The notes beneath the pieces were generated by a model that did no database searches, was not told the origin of the DNA, and saw nothing but the letters and a program-made list of their open reading frames with translations. Made by a program: the position numbers and the translations under genes. Below are positions 9,762 through 21,257 of a DNA stretch of 64,000 bases, one piece after another. The stretch lies in NCBI GenBank assembly GCA_030248195.1, contig JASAND010000573.1, forward strand, positions 20,607 to 84,606. The letters run 5' to 3'. Position 1 is the stretch's first letter, and every line of letters starts with the position of its first letter. The DNA comes from Trissonchulus latispiculum. Lineage: Eukaryota > Nematoda > Enoplea > Enoplida > Ironidae.

Positions 9762-10269
9762 TAACGTTACACACTACCCGTCAGCAAAAAACCCTGTTTT
9801 CTTAATAAAAAACCAAGATAAGACTACGAAGGTACAAAAGTGGCAAGCGGAATGTCGCTTACTACTTGGAAGGTAAGGGAGCTGCTAAGACACCCCACAC
9901 AAACTATATACAAGTACAACTACAACCTACGTACTTTCTGCTTCTACTTGAGCTGCCCAGCTAGACTCGGTTGAAGGAAGAGTGCTAAAAAACAAAATTA
10001 TAAAAATATATTAAGTTGATAAAAGAGGAACAAAAGCATCGTGCGACCTACGTCTCATACGTATAATAGGATGAACACTGATTTGCTGATAAATAATAAT
10101 AATAATAATAAATCCTACCCGACATCAACGAGTTCCTCGCAGCCATTTTCTTTTTATCAAAGGGCTGAACTCAAAACCACTTTATATTTTTCTTTTATAT
10201 ACTACCAAAACTCAGTTTTTGGAACATTTTCAACCTTTGGTTCTATTACAACTTTTTCCCCTACTCGAT
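9762..10269. other. Arm segment, nothing identified
   Basis: Contains an (AAT)n stretch near 10095-10110 and the empty target (ATTAA near 10010) of the element inserted at 46109-46480 in the other arm. No gene seen. Confidence 0.45.
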
Positions 10270-10930
10270 GAAAGCTTTCAAATAAGTACCATATCTACTA
10301 CGTTTTGGACATAGTTTTCAATTCCGCTTTTTCGGGAATTCCAGTTTTCACAATTTCGGCCATAACTTTTACTGGACTCATTTCCGGCGAATATCTCAAG
10401 AATCAAAGTTGGTCAGCTCGACGAGCACCATGTCAACCACGCTTGGGAGAAATTTTTAAAAATCCGGAATTTTCCGGGTTCAATATCTCGAAATCCGTAA
10501 ATTTTCAGGAAATTTCGATTTCGGTTTCGAAATCAGCATGGTCGAATTAGTTCTACGAAAAACTTTTGAGCAAAATCCGAAACCAAAAAGTTTTTACTTC
10601 CAAAATCCGGTTTTTCGAAATTCCAGGATTTTCAGTTTTTCGGCTATAACTTTCGCTAGACGCATTTTCAGAAAATGTCGCAAGAAGGAAAGTTACTCAG
10701 CTCGGCGAGATCTTTCATTTGAGTGCCATATCGACCACTTTTGGAGAAATTTTTCAAAATCAGGAATTTTCAGGGCCGAATATCTCAAAATCCGGAATCT
10801 TTCCGGAAATATCTATTTCGGTTTCGAAATCAGCGTGGTCGAGTTACCCTATGAGCCAACTTTTGAGCGAAATCGGAGACAAAAAATTTTTGACCAATTT
10901 TTAGAATCGCCTTGGTCCCCCGCTTGCCAA
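10270..10930 (+). repeat. Degenerate tandem repeat with TTTCCGGAAAT-type words
   Basis: At least two diverged units of about 290-450 bp share CATATCTACTAC/CATATCGACCAC, AGAAATTTTTMAAAATCMGGAATTTTC, AATATCTC, TTTCGGTTTCGAAATCAGC and TTTTGAGC in that order. Open frames here follow the repeat and are not supported as genes. Mirrored at 45219-45850. Confidence 0.6.
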
Positions 10931-11276
10931 TTTAAAAATTCCGGGAGACGTCATTCCCCAGAATCCGGGAGATATCGGGCTACCCTCGCTTCCAGGAGCA
11001 CTTCACCCCACCCCCAAGTGAGTACCGACAATTTCTGCCCGATCGGCCCATCCAATCTCGAGAAAAAAGGGGGGGGGGACAAAGTGGTGTCCGGAATAAA
11101 TAAAAAACTTAGCCATGGCAAAGAAGTTTGTCTCTTTTTAAAAAATGCGACAACCCAATAATGATAACTTACTCTTCTATTTTTTCTGGCATGGTGTAGA
11201 ATGCCGGAACCTTTACGAAGGTTTTTCTGATGCAATAAGTCGCTATACGAATTTACAGAGCCTATGAATACATATT

Positions 11277-13095
11277 CAGGGATCGACCGGAACTCCAAAA
11301 AACCGGAACCGGAACCAGAACTGGAACTAGCTTTAAAGCCGGAGCCGGAACCGGAACCGGAACCGGAACCAGCTCTTTAACGCCACTACAAAAATCTAAA
11401 AATTTTTCTGACGTTTTGGACAGTTTTTTGCTGAATTTTTTGCTTTTTTGTAGTTACTAGAACATTGTAATAACGTTTGGATTATATTTTATGAAACCTA
11501 GTTTTTTCAATGCATGAACATCAAATTTGCAATTTATTAAAGAGATTTTTGTCTTATAGCTTAGTTAAACTTTACTACATAATATACATAGCTTTAAAAC
11601 TAAAATTTAAAATTATTTAGCACACGGTATGAATATGCTATATTTATATATATTATTTGGTCTGTATTTTACATTATATATACGATTTTCGATGAATCAT
11701 TTAAATTGAATGCCAGTTGACTTTTAAAAGCAGAGTTACTGGCAAATAAAAGTTAATTTCTTAATTATACATAGTTAAGCTGAATTTTCAATTAAGCTAA
11801 ATAAGTAACGAAACTGATTCCGAAATTTTTGAGAGCTCCAGAAACTGCTCTTGCTCTTTCGGCAAAATAAGTCAGAAACTATGTTTAGTTTTTATATCGG
11901 CTTATCTGATAATTTCTAGCCATAATCAAAAAGTTCATTTAACTTTACTAGAGCTCAAGGAAAGTTGTGGCATTTTCAGACACGCAAAATAAAATATACA
12001 TTTTGCCATTTTACATTTTTTAGAAAACAATAGATGTCCATTACCATTTTTACTTTACTTTTATTTTCTGTGTATTTCAGACAAAATTAAAATTTTTCTG
12101 AAAATTGCTGTTCTTGTACAAATTCCGTATTGTAAAAATCTAATCTGGCTGTGAACTTAGGTAACATCAGCTATATACAAAATTGGACTTGTTTAAGAAC
12201 ATCGGCTTTTAATTCCATAGCTTGTTATTATATCTCAGTATAATTACTTTGTTATTTGAGTTTTCTGATTAAAATGCAAATGTTTTTGCATGGTTGAAAT
12301 ATATATATAAGTTTTCATCTATTAAACATATAAGCCAAAAGCGTTTTTTTTCACAAGTTTCAAAGAAAGTCGAAATGTACAATTTCTCCAACTTGAATTA
12401 AACAAAATTTCTTCCTTTGGCCTAGCTTCATCAGGATTTTAAAATTTTAAATGATGTATCTTCAAAAAGATTTTTTAAGAACCCTTGCTGTTTGTTCCAT
12501 CCATAATTTTTTAGTAATTCTGTTGATCTGCGCACTGGATTAATTATTAAACAAACAGCAATAAACGTAGTCCATATTTAAAGTCAGTCACTGATTAAAA
12601 CAGTTAAAAAGATTAATTTTAAGCTAAAACTGACATTTGATTATCAACATACCTCCTATAATTTTGAAATAGCATAGGTCGACGCCAAGGCTTCTAAATA
12701 ATTTCAACTCGGCATTAGTTATCTTTACACTACTTAAATTTAAAAGTATCGTCGGTCTTGTGCTATCTAATCTGAGTTATTAAGTATTATTTTTGTTTTA
12801 TAATATATTAAAATTCATAACAATTATACATTAGGCATTTGACATTCTAAGTAATGTAATGGCGCCGCAGTGAGTACTGAATAAGTCATATTCTGGTTAT
12901 AGGAGAATCGCAGTTTTTCAGAAAGTTTTAAGAAGTTTGATAAAATTTTTGAAAATTTTAATAAGAATTTGCTTTTGATAATAGGCTGAAATTGGTTCCG
13001 GTTCCGGTACGTTTTCAAAAAACCGGAACCGGAACCGGAACCAGAACTTAGAAGTACCGGAACCGGAACCGGAACCGGAATTCGATTGATCCCTA
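11277..13095. mobile_element. hAT-like non-autonomous element with CCGGAA minisatellite ends
   Basis: Ends AGGGATCGACCGGAA and ATTGATCCCTA bound a 1.6-kb AT-rich core. Directly inside each end is a tandem GGAACC array (11290-11370 and 13010-13085). The cleaner mirrored copy, 43045-44853, shows an 8-bp target duplication. No transposase ORF. An (AT)n tract abuts it at 13103. Confidence 0.8.
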
Positions 13096-13097
13096 AT

Positions 13098-13102
<5 letters not shown>

Positions 13103-13182
<80 letters not shown>
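13103..13182. repeat. (AT)n microsatellite
   Basis: About 40 AT units next to the hAT-like element, mirrored at 42957-43041. Confidence 0.95.
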
Positions 13183-13186
<4 letters not shown>

Positions 13187-13777
13187 ATATAGGTGTACGT
13201 ATATACCAGGCTACAGTTGGCCCCCAGTGAGACCGCCACGAGAAGGCCAGACAAACCTCCTCCCCTTACCCGACTGGGCTTATTCTTGAAAATTTTTCAC
13301 GGGGAGGGGCCCCAAAAGTTCGAGGGGCAAGGAAATTTTGGGGGGGGGCGAAAATTTTTGCAAAAATATGCTAAAAATAGCGCTATTTTTCTGGCATGTA
13401 CTGTAAAATACGGATCGGCCCCGGCTTCGGCCGGAGTTGGCACCTACGGCTCCGGCTGGCCGGAGCCGGAGACAAGGTGGCCGGAGCCGGGGTTTTTCAA
13501 GGAAGTTTGTATATTCAAAGAAGGAAATTCCCCCCCCCCCCCCCGTCGTCAAAACAAATCTCGCAAATATTGATTTTTACGTCTTTGGCGATGCGTATAA
13601 ATTTCTGAATTTTCGTTAAGATGCCAAAGTTTTACAACATTTCAATATTTCCGCCACATTTCCTTCAAAATGCACTGTTTTATTGCTGCAGAAAAACTTT
13701 TCAAATTTGGAACAGTTTGAAACAAATTAACAAATGGGAATAACAATTTAGTCGAAAACTATTACTAACTTGAAGTA

Positions 13778-14075
13778 CGAGTACAGCTCTTTTGAAACTT
13801 TATTTTCGCGAAATAAACCTTTTTCGCGGACTTCATGAGGGTGGCAATTTTTTTAAAATTTGGCGAATTTCGCCTAGAACATTTAATGAAAAAATTGAAT
13901 TTATGCGAAATTCAGGAAAAGCTATAGCTGAGCTAAACTTCAGCAAAATCAATTTTTTTTTCGCGAAAAAATCTTCGCGAGGATTCTTAAATTTAACGAA
14001 AATTGTCGGCCTTCGCGGAGTCCGCGAAAGAGTGAACTTCGCGAAAAAATAGTTTTTAATGAGCTGTATATACTG
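13778..14075. mobile_element. TTCGCGAA-rich mariner-type MITE
   Basis: About 298 bp with GAGTACAGCTCTTTTGAAA at the left and GAGCTGTATATACTG at the right, flanked by TA. The interior consists largely of TTCGCG/CGCGAA words. The mirrored copy, 42091-42383, has cleaner TA-CAG ends. Confidence 0.75.
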
Positions 14076-14144
14076 TACACAATACAAAATTGAAACTAAA
14101 GCTTGTAGTTATGTGGTTTAGTTCGCCGTAGCGATCCTAGCATA

Positions 14145-16057
14145 ATCTATCTTGTTGTTGTTGATGCTTCCAAGCACCACAGATACCGCGATTCAATCTG
14201 GCCCGGAGCACCTCAGGACGGAGGCGGCCGCATTCTCTGAGAAAGGCAAGGATTTCCCGAGGCTTTTCCCAGAGGACCACAAGGCTAGGGTTAGGACCCA
14301 GATGGGACAGGCGTGGGCGGTACAGTTGTGGGCAGTATAGTAGGGCGTGCGGCGACAGTGTGTCTTCTGGTCAGGGCAGTGGGCACATGAGGGGAGAATC
14401 TCTAGCCCCAATCCTAGGGGTACCAGTTGAGGATTAGAGAAAAGCCCCCGACACGGAGCTGAAAGGACTGACCTACGTCAGCCCTGGTGAGGCCCAGTTT
14501 CCTTCGGGTCAGGGCTTCGATTCGAAGATCTAGTCTGTCCGAGGATAAACCGGATTGCCAGGTGCTGGTGAAAGATGTCTCGAAATTAGGGATTTCACTG
14601 CCCTGAAGTCTAGCGGGGCAGCAGCCTGGTCCGCGGTTGAGCCGAGGCCAGCGAGCGTATCAGCGATTTCGTCTTGCCGTGTATGCCCAGATGGCCGGGC
14701 GGCAGTGGATTTGGAGGGTTCGTGGTTGGTAATTCAGGATAGATTTAATGCGGCGCCAGATGGTGAACTCTTTGTAGGTAGTTGCTTTGGCAGGGCCGGA
14801 GGACAGTTTCCTGGTCAGCGATTGGGAATCTGAAAAAATTCTGATGATTTGATCTTCAGCAGTCGCCGTTCCGTCAATCCATTCCAGGGCACGGTCCATC
14901 GCCCGGAGCTTAGCCCCGTAACTTGAGGTGACCAGACCTGCTGGTTCAATTATATTCCGGGTGAGACCCAGCCGGTGGCTGGTTCCTTCTCTGGCTGATC
15001 CGTCTGTGTAGATTTCGACATCGGCCGGGGTCAGGCGGTCCAGGATACTTTCCGTAGCAGATTTCTTCTTCTCCTCAGTCAGGGGTCTCTTCTGGAGATG
15101 CCGCAGATTGCAGACACAATTTCCAGCCCGGACGGGGCTTCCCATGGCGGAAACGGGCTGATTGTGGCTATTTTTTCCTTGACCAGGCTGTCGGTAGAGG
15201 CAAGCACTGTTAGAGAGAGACCGTCCTTCTTCCCGCCAGGAGGCCTGGGAGGCCAGGCGACGGGTTGTTGGGGCAACAAAAGAGTCTGCTGTGGGATTAG
15301 AATCTGGGAGGTACTGATACTTTTCGTACGCTGTCGCTGTTAGGGATTTGGCACGGACATGGAGGGGCACCAGGCCTGCCTCTTTGACTGTGAGTTCGGC
15401 AGGGGATCCTCTAGGGCAACCTGTTATGGCTCTGGCAGCTTCGTTCTGGATTGTTTGGAGCCGTTTCAGGTTGGAAGGAGCTGTAGTCATCATCCAGGCA
15501 GGGCCACAGTATTCTATGGCGGATGCAATATAAGCAAGGTACACTATCCGAAGGTCCTCCTTTTTGCATCCCCATTTGGTACCAGCTAGAGATCGAAGAA
15601 TATTATTTCTTCTTCTGAGCTTGGAGATGAGCTGGTCAATGTGGGCCCGGAAGGAGAGAGATGGGTCGAATTTGATTCCCAGAAACGTCGGTGTCTTGGT
15701 GACTGGGATTTGCTGGGAGTCAATAGTTAGGTGCGGTTTGGCGTTCTGCTCCTTGTTCCAAGTGGTAAACACTGAGGCGGTGTAGCCCTTGTTTTCAAAG
15801 TTCATGCCAGGTTGGAGGTGGGTTTCCTGAAGGACGGCAACGTCGACGTTGCGGTCGTGGAGCATTTTGGCCAACTCAGCTCTTTTGCTTGAGCTGAGGC
15901 CGTTGGAATTCCACTGCAGAAATCGGAGGGCTCTGGGGCTGTTGTGGGTTTGCTGTCGCGGATTGACCCGGGCGTGCCTGCCGGGTCGATTAGCCGGCGG
16001 GCTGGGTTGGGGGTGGTTGGAGGGTTGGGCGGGATTGGGAGATAACTTCGTACTCAC
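14145..16057 (-). pseudogene. Internally deleted LINE with RNase H (I/R1-like)
   Basis: Reading on the minus strand from ATG at 16057: a Pro-rich leader, the beginning of an endonuclease (LRFLQWNSNGLSSSKRAEL, VAVLQETHL with catalytic Glu), then an abrupt join to the end of an RT domain (TFLGIKFDPSL). The rest of the endonuclease and most of the RT, including its catalytic motifs, are missing. The thumb-like region (SAIEYCGPAW), an RNase H domain (VEIYTDGSARE, FSDSQSL) and a CCHC tail (CAHCPDQ..HALLYC) follow, then a (CAA)n tail near 14148-14162. The expected RNase H Glu is Lys (GAKLRAMDRAL), and frames break after QPRTLQIH. Dead copy; mirrored at 40102-42016. Confidence 0.85.
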
Positions 16058-16471
16058 TTCCGTAAACTGCAGTTATTCTGTTTCAGTTCTTTTATAAAAA
16101 TTAAAAGGGATTAACCACATAAATGTTGAAAAGCTAAACATAAAATATAAATGTTTGGGTAAATTATATACATATTTGCTGTTGATATTGGTATAGTTAT
16201 ACGCCGAATCTGTAAGTGTCTATTCTGTGAAGGTCTTCCGGGAACAGACCTTACGGAATAACAGCAAAATTTTACCGTTAGAAAATTTGAATGAATGAAA
16301 TTATTAAGCATTATTTGAATCCATTAAAATATTCAAAAGTTTTGTTTTATATATATCTATATATATATAAATATATACGTATATTTTTATGCCCGATTTT
16401 TATAAAAACTGCAAAAAATTAGTTCAAAAATCCATAAACTGTTTTTCAAAAATTTAGTATTATTTTTAGTC
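16058..16471. other. AT-rich interior of hAT-like element, nothing identified
   Basis: Includes a TA-rich tract near 16350-16385. Mirrored at 39690-40101. Confidence 0.4.
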
Positions 16472-16784
16472 TACCTCCGGCTCCGGCCGGAGGTGACCTA
16501 CTCTCCGGCCGGAGGCAAAATCCCACCTCCGTCCGATCCTACTGTACAAGTTGATTTTTATTGCTACCATAAGTAGATTTGAGCAACGTTGTTAAAAAAG
16601 GCAAAAAATGAGTAAAAATCTCCGGCGAAGTCGAAACATTTTTGAAAATTTGGCCTTTTGAGCGACTTTTTCGGGGCAAGATTTGGTACCAAAAGGGGCA
16701 CCCACTTTTTGGGGGGGGGAACGATTTTTTGGGGGGAAGGGTGCTTCTTATAGGGGGGCCCCAGTAAGAATAAACCCAACCCGA

Positions 16785-16979
16785 TCTGGAGCACTCCCCT
16801 ACGCGGGTTCGGACCCCCCCCATCATGCAATCAAGAAATATGAAGAAAAATTAGCATTTTTGCAATTTATCGAAACTTTTGTGAAAAATCGTAATCGTAA
16901 AAATGTATATAATGCATGTATAAGTGTGAAAAAACCCTATGAAATGTGACGGGGAAAAGATCCACCATCAGGGAAGTAT
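16785..16979. other. Short arm segment, nothing identified
   Basis: Mixed sequence between the G/C-run MITE and an RTE-like RT fragment; mirrored near 39200-39390. Confidence 0.35.
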
Positions 16980-17902
16980 AATCCACGAAAACGACGGTTC
17001 AGTCATCAGAAATATCAAGGAACGAACGGTGTATCGACCAGAGCTGGAGTCAGCAAGGCGATAAACTCAATTAGATCATAAAGCGCACGCGGTGAAGATG
17101 ATATTAACGCAAGGCTGAAGGCGAACCTGTGATGACTCAGCTTACGCGACTCGACCAGAAAATCTGGATGACGGAACACCTCACTTCTGATTAGGTCCTT
17201 GTGCCACTGTATAAGATAAGCAGCAAGACAGATTACAAGACCTACAGTGGCATTTTTCTGTTGGATGTCGCCTACAAGATCGTGGATCTGGCTTTTTCCT
17301 AGGCAAAAATTTCTGGGGGGGAGTCTGGGGGGTGGGCTCGGATTTCTGGGGGGGGGAGAAAACTTTTCCGAAAAATGCTTAAAAATAGCTGTTTTTTGCT
17401 GCTGAGTTAAAAAATTGACTATTTTTAACTTAAATTTAGCTTAAAACAGCTAAAAATGCTTAAAAATGGGCAAAAATCCGGTGAAGCCGGAAAAATGTTT
17501 CAAAATTTCCCTCAAAACCCTATTTTTCCGGGCACTTTAGAGTTCTGAGGGGGAAGGCCCGAATCCTGGAGGGGGGCGACCCGGGGGAACGAATTTCTGG
17601 GGGGCCCTCCACCCCCTCATGTAGGAAAAAGCCAGTGGATGCCATAATTCTAGACCGAATCCGGCATGCTGTAGTGCTGTGGACCCTTACCTACGCGAAA
17701 ACGAAGGGGATTTCGTCCAGGTCGTGGCACGCTTAACCAAATATTCGCGCTGCGCCAAAACTTGGAGCTAAGACTAAGACAAGAGAGTACCGACAGCCAC
17801 TGTTGGAAGCTTTTGTCGATTTCAAGGCAGCATTTGACTCTATTGACCGTTATCGCATGTATGAAATCGTTGCTCATCAGTCATCCCGGTTTGCCCGACA
17901 AG
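16980..17902 (+). pseudogene. RTE-like reverse transcriptase fragment, split by a MITE
   Basis: On the plus strand VPLYKISSKTDYKTYSGIF and LLDVAYKIVD are readable before the insertion at 17288. After it come ..AIILDRIRH, an RQEST stretch and FVDFKAAFDSIDRYRMYEIV (RT motif A region) near 17814-17875. Frames shift several times. The wording resembles RTE/Proto2-type RTs more than CR1. A minus-strand LINE 3' end abuts it at 17903. Mirrored at 38298-39200. Confidence 0.7.
17288..17635. mobile_element. G/C-run MITE (CTGGCTTTTTCC ends), 5-bp TSD TGGAT
   Basis: 348 bp. Ends CTGGCTTTTTCCTAGG and GTAGGAAAAAGCCAG are flanked by TGGAT on both sides (17283-17287, 17636-17640). It interrupts an RT reading frame, so the empty target can be read from the protein. 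Contains G7 runs and a CCGGTGAAGCCGG hairpin. The mirrored copy is 38542-38887. Confidence 0.9.
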
Positions 17903-20345
17903 ATCATCATCATCATTCTTGTGGCCAGGCGGTGATCCATACTGCTGGGCTAAAGGCGCCCAGTACCCCTCAGAAACCCTAGCACCCGGGCAGGGTCATT
18001 CCAAAGGACGGTCAGGCTTGGGTCGGGAGGAAGGAGTCTCCGTCGGACAGACTCCTTTTGTGGGCAGGTTATCAGAAGGTGCTCCAGGGATTCTTCTTCT
18101 GCACCCCCGCAGTCGGGACAAGCGGGGGAGGGACATCCGGCCGGATCAAGCTGGTGACGATAATGGGCTAAGAGCAGACTTTTACCAGTCCGCAGTTGGG
18201 ATAAGAGAATCCGTTCAGCCTTGGACAAGCCGGTTTCATTTCGAGGTGGGACCGGTCCAAGGCTACCAAAGATGGATTTAGTCCTGGCATGGCTAATTTG
18301 GTTGTGCCAGGATTCTGTTGCTTTCCTTTTCAGTACGGCAGTAGCTGTAGGCACTAGCGTAGCCAGAAAAAAATTTCGGGGGGGGGAATGCAAAAGTTTT
18401 TCGGGGGGTCTGGGGGGCGGAGCCCCCAGAAGCTGAGAAATTTTTTATTTCGTGACCTTCGTGGAATTTTTACGGAGTATCCGTTGAAATTATAATAATT
18501 TTTAAGGAGCAGTGCGTGTTCATACACCTAAATGACGCAGAAGGTGGTCAAAGTACACCAAATAGAGTAATTGGTACTCGTTTTTAAGCGCGAAACATGT
18601 ATTATAACGGTACAATAGACTTATTTCGCGCCGAAGGCGCGAAACTTTTTTGAAAAATGGGCGTTTTACACATAGCAGGAAAAAATTCCTGGGGGGCTAC
18701 ACAATTTCGGGGGGGGGAATTCCCCCCATTTCCCCCCCCCCTGGCTACGCGCCTGGCTGTAGGCATGTCAATTTTGACATGTTCTTGGTCCATTTTACTG
18801 CCGTTCTTCGCCAGTCGGTCCGCCCTTTCATTTCCATAGATTCCGCAGTGACTGGGGATCCAGGTTGCCCCCACATTGATGTTCCACCTGGACAGCAGGT
18901 CCAGCTGGTTCCAAATTTGCCATTCCAAGTCAGACATGGGGCCAGAAGGACCGGCCCGCAGCCGTTCAACCGAGGATAGGGAATCCGTGAATATCCTGAT
19001 TGAGGAGCAATCATTTAGCTGATGATTACTCCTTAGCCATAGGAGCCATTGGAGTATCGCATTTAGCTCAGCTCTATAGCTGGAGCAGAGCTTCCCAGCT
19101 GGGAATGCCAGGTGAGTCCGCCGCCCGCTCCGGCTATCATCGATGACTACTCCGCTTCCACCTTTCATTGTACCGGCAGCTGCCGATCCGTCGGTCCACA
19201 GGGATATGTCAACTTGAGCTAAGCTGTCCAGAGTTTGCTTAGCTAGCTGCTTGTTGACATCAGCCGGTAGTGACTTGCTGCAGGATTGAGTCAGCGATGT
19301 ATTTGGAGTGACGGTTGCCTTGAGGTTCCATGGGGCAGCCGCCGGAAGGATGACGGTAGGCTCACGTTCACCGCCCTGGAGATCTGTATCATTGACCATT
19401 TCCTGAGCTGTGGATCTCCAATTGGGCTGCGACTTCAGCTTTCGCTGACGGCCAGGCTGGTGGCTAACTGCCTGGTATCGGAGGTGATGAGGCGGTAGAC
19501 GTAGGCTTTTCTCATAGGCTTTAGATGCCAGGTACCAGACTCTGTTCTTAATAGGGATAATTCCGGCCCCCAATTGGAGAGCTTCCGTTGGTGACGATGA
19601 ATAGCAACCCGTCACTATTCTGCATGCCTTGTTCTGAATTTTCTCCGTTGTTTGGAGGTGGGTGGGTGCGGCCAAGGGCCCCATATTCCAGAGCTGATCT
19701 GACAAACGTTACGTATACAGCTCTTAGGTCTTCCTTCTGTAGGTCCCAGTTCTTCCCACTGAGGGCTGATAGTATGCGCATTTTAGAGTTGGTCTTAGCT
19801 TTTAGGGCAGCAGCGTGGTGGCCAAAGTTCAGCAGACGGTCAAATCTTATTCCAAGGAATGTGACAGACTCTTTGCAAGGAATTGGCTGGCTCCCATATT
19901 TCAGCTGCAGTTGACGGCTGGCCTCGCATTGTGAGTAGTGAATATCATACTTTCGCATTTACTGACATTCACCTCCATTTGCCATTTGGATGCCCATTTC
20001 TTCAGTTTGGTAATAGCAGTCTGCAGCTTCTGTTCTGCTCTTCCGATTTCTGTGTCCTGGCACCAGAGGGCGAGGTCATCCGCAAATAAGGACGCCTGTA
20101 CTTCTCCTGGCATTTCCTCCAGGATATCGTTGATTGCAACCAGAAATAGCAGTGGCGAGATACAGCTTCCTTGAGGCACTCCTTGCTGGAGGGGTTTGAG
20201 TCGGCTTCTGCTGTTGTTGATTTGTACGCAGGCTCTTCGATCAGCTAGGAACTGTTTCAGCCAGCGGACAATGCAGACTGGCAGTCCAGATTTGGTCAGC
20301 CCAGAGGAGGCCAGGCTTCCATACCGTATCAAACGCGCGAGCAAA
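17903..20345 (-). pseudogene. LINE with RT, RNase H and CCHC tail (I/R1-like), 5'-truncated and split
   Basis: On the minus strand from about 20345: RT motif B (GVPQGSCISPLLF) and motif C (LFADDLALW), TFLGIRFDRLL, IVTGCYSSSP thumb-like region. A full RNase H motif set follows: LWTDGSAAAG, SSYRAELNAI, IRIFTDSLSSV and SHCGIYGNERADRL. After the 404-bp hAT-like insertion at 18352-18755 come KRKATESWHNQI, ILLSQLRTGKSLLLAHYR and a CCHC motif (CPDCGG..HLLITC), ending FLRGTGRL. A (GAT)n-type tail is at 17903-17920. RT motif A and the endonuclease are absent, and a frameshift near 19600-19700 splits the RT/thumb from RNase H. Mirrored at 35780-38230. Confidence 0.87.
18352..18755. mobile_element. 404-bp hAT-like MITE, 8-bp TSD GCTGTAGG
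   Basis: Ends CACTAGCGTAGCCAG and CTGGCTACGCGCCTG, with GCTGTAGG at 18344-18351 and 18756-18763. The 8-bp duplication and CA-rich ends fit hAT. Subterminal G9 runs and a central GCGCCGAAGGCGC hairpin (near 18635) parallel the G/C-run MITEs. It interrupts a LINE ORF just before the CCHC tail. The mirrored copy is 37403-37823. Confidence 0.9.
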
Positions 20346-20780
20346 TAGAGAAGTTAGTAACTGATTTGCCTACCATTATCTAAAAAACTAAGTATACCGC
20401 TTTTCGAATACAGTTTAGAAGGTTGTAGAATCAATCACTGGAAAACGTACAATCGTACTGTCTATCTGAAAAACTAATTATACGTGCTAACTGACAGGTT
20501 TCATGCATTGCAGAACATAAACGCACTCATACCGGTTACGTGCAATCACTTGCTGACCACTCTGCCAGACTGATATAGGTGAGGGCGGGCGTCATCAGTG
20601 GCGTACCCTTCACCTATTGCAGCTTTTGGGCTTTTGGTTCCCCCGTCAAACTTGAAGAAAAGCGTTTCTGCCCTGTGGTCTTCCATTCACACGTGTGGTT
20701 ACACATGAATGATTACACACAGTGCTGTACTTATACACAAAACATTACGTATATATACATTGAGTAATATACGAATCTGA
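20346..20780. other. Arm segment, nothing identified
   Basis: Mixed AT-rich sequence mirrored at 35350-35780; no coherent coding or repeat feature. Confidence 0.4.
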
Positions 20781-21257
20781 TTACTGTACATTATCATTGA
20801 TTTCAGAGAAAATTTCATCAATTAAACAATCATACTTGATATTTAATTCTTTATTCTTAATGCATTTATGCAGAAGTGTAAGTACAATATTAACAGGGTA
20901 ATCTTTAGATTTAATCATTCTAACAAATTTAATACATGCAGTGACAAATCCATTCTTTGTGGATATTATCGCAGCATATCTAGCAAACTCGTTGTAAACC
21001 GCGTTATGTTTACAACTGAGGCTAATGTTGCTTTCATAACTAGGAAATCTAATAGACTTAAAATTAAAATTATCTCTTTTGTCATAAATGTCAGTAACAA
21101 ATTTATTATTAATTACAGATATTTTAATGTCTAATACATCTGCACATTGATTACTGCTATTCATTTTATTTAAAGTCAAACAGGCCGGATATATATCCGG
21201 ATTAACTTGATTAGCATGGTTATGATCATTAAGGAAGGTCAGGGGTGCATTAGGCAC
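20781..21257 (-). CDS. C-terminal part of the same Penelope-like RT
   Basis: 158 codons on the minus strand: LNDHNHANQVNPDIYPACL, a DVLDIKI segment, FVTDIYDKRDNFNFKSIRFP and ARYAAIISTKNGF. In this RT family these segments follow directly after the YRY-DD motif, so with 22299-23579 it forms one gene separated by an insertion of about 1,040 bp. The ATG at 21257 is not a true start. Ends with TGA near 20781. Confidence 0.7.
   Translation of the reverse strand: MPNAPLTFLNDHNHANQVNPDIYPACLTLNKMNSSNQCADVLDIKISVINNKFVTDIYDKRDNFNFKSIRFPSYESNISLSCKHNAVYNEFARYAAIISTKNGFVTACIKFVRMIKSKDYPVNIVLTLLHKCIKNKELNIKYDCLIDEIFSEINDNVQ

Larger units (their letters stand above)
13409..16541. mobile_element. 3.1-kb hAT-like element with GGCCGGAG subterminal repeats
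   Basis: Ends TACGGATCGG and CCGATCCTA with flanking CTGTAAAA/CTGTACAA. In the right arm copy the 8-bp duplication TTTTACAG is perfect (39613-39620 and 42731-42738), diagnostic of hAT-type integration. GC-rich CCGGCCGGAG repeats lie just inside both ends (13418-13497, 16472-16520). Its cargo is a TTCGCGAA MITE (13778-14075) and a LINE pseudogene (14145-16057), so it was itself a target of later insertions. Confidence 0.8.
13274..16779. mobile_element. G/C-run MITE (CTGGGCTTATTC ends) split by a 3.1-kb hAT-like insertion
   Basis: The outer pieces 13274-13408 and 16542-16779 together resemble one ~370-bp element of the 9382-9755 family, ending CTGGGCTTATTC and GAATAAACCCAA. The flanking 5-bp duplication is CCCGA (13269-13273 and 16780-16784). 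The pieces are separated by a hAT-like element that brought its own 8-bp duplication. The mirrored copy at 39396-42865 has TCGGG on both sides. Confidence 0.85.

Noticed and set aside
10305..11161. Overlapping ORFs up to 207 codons
   Set aside because: They track a degenerate non-coding tandem repeat; translations are low-complexity and not shared by the mirrored copy.
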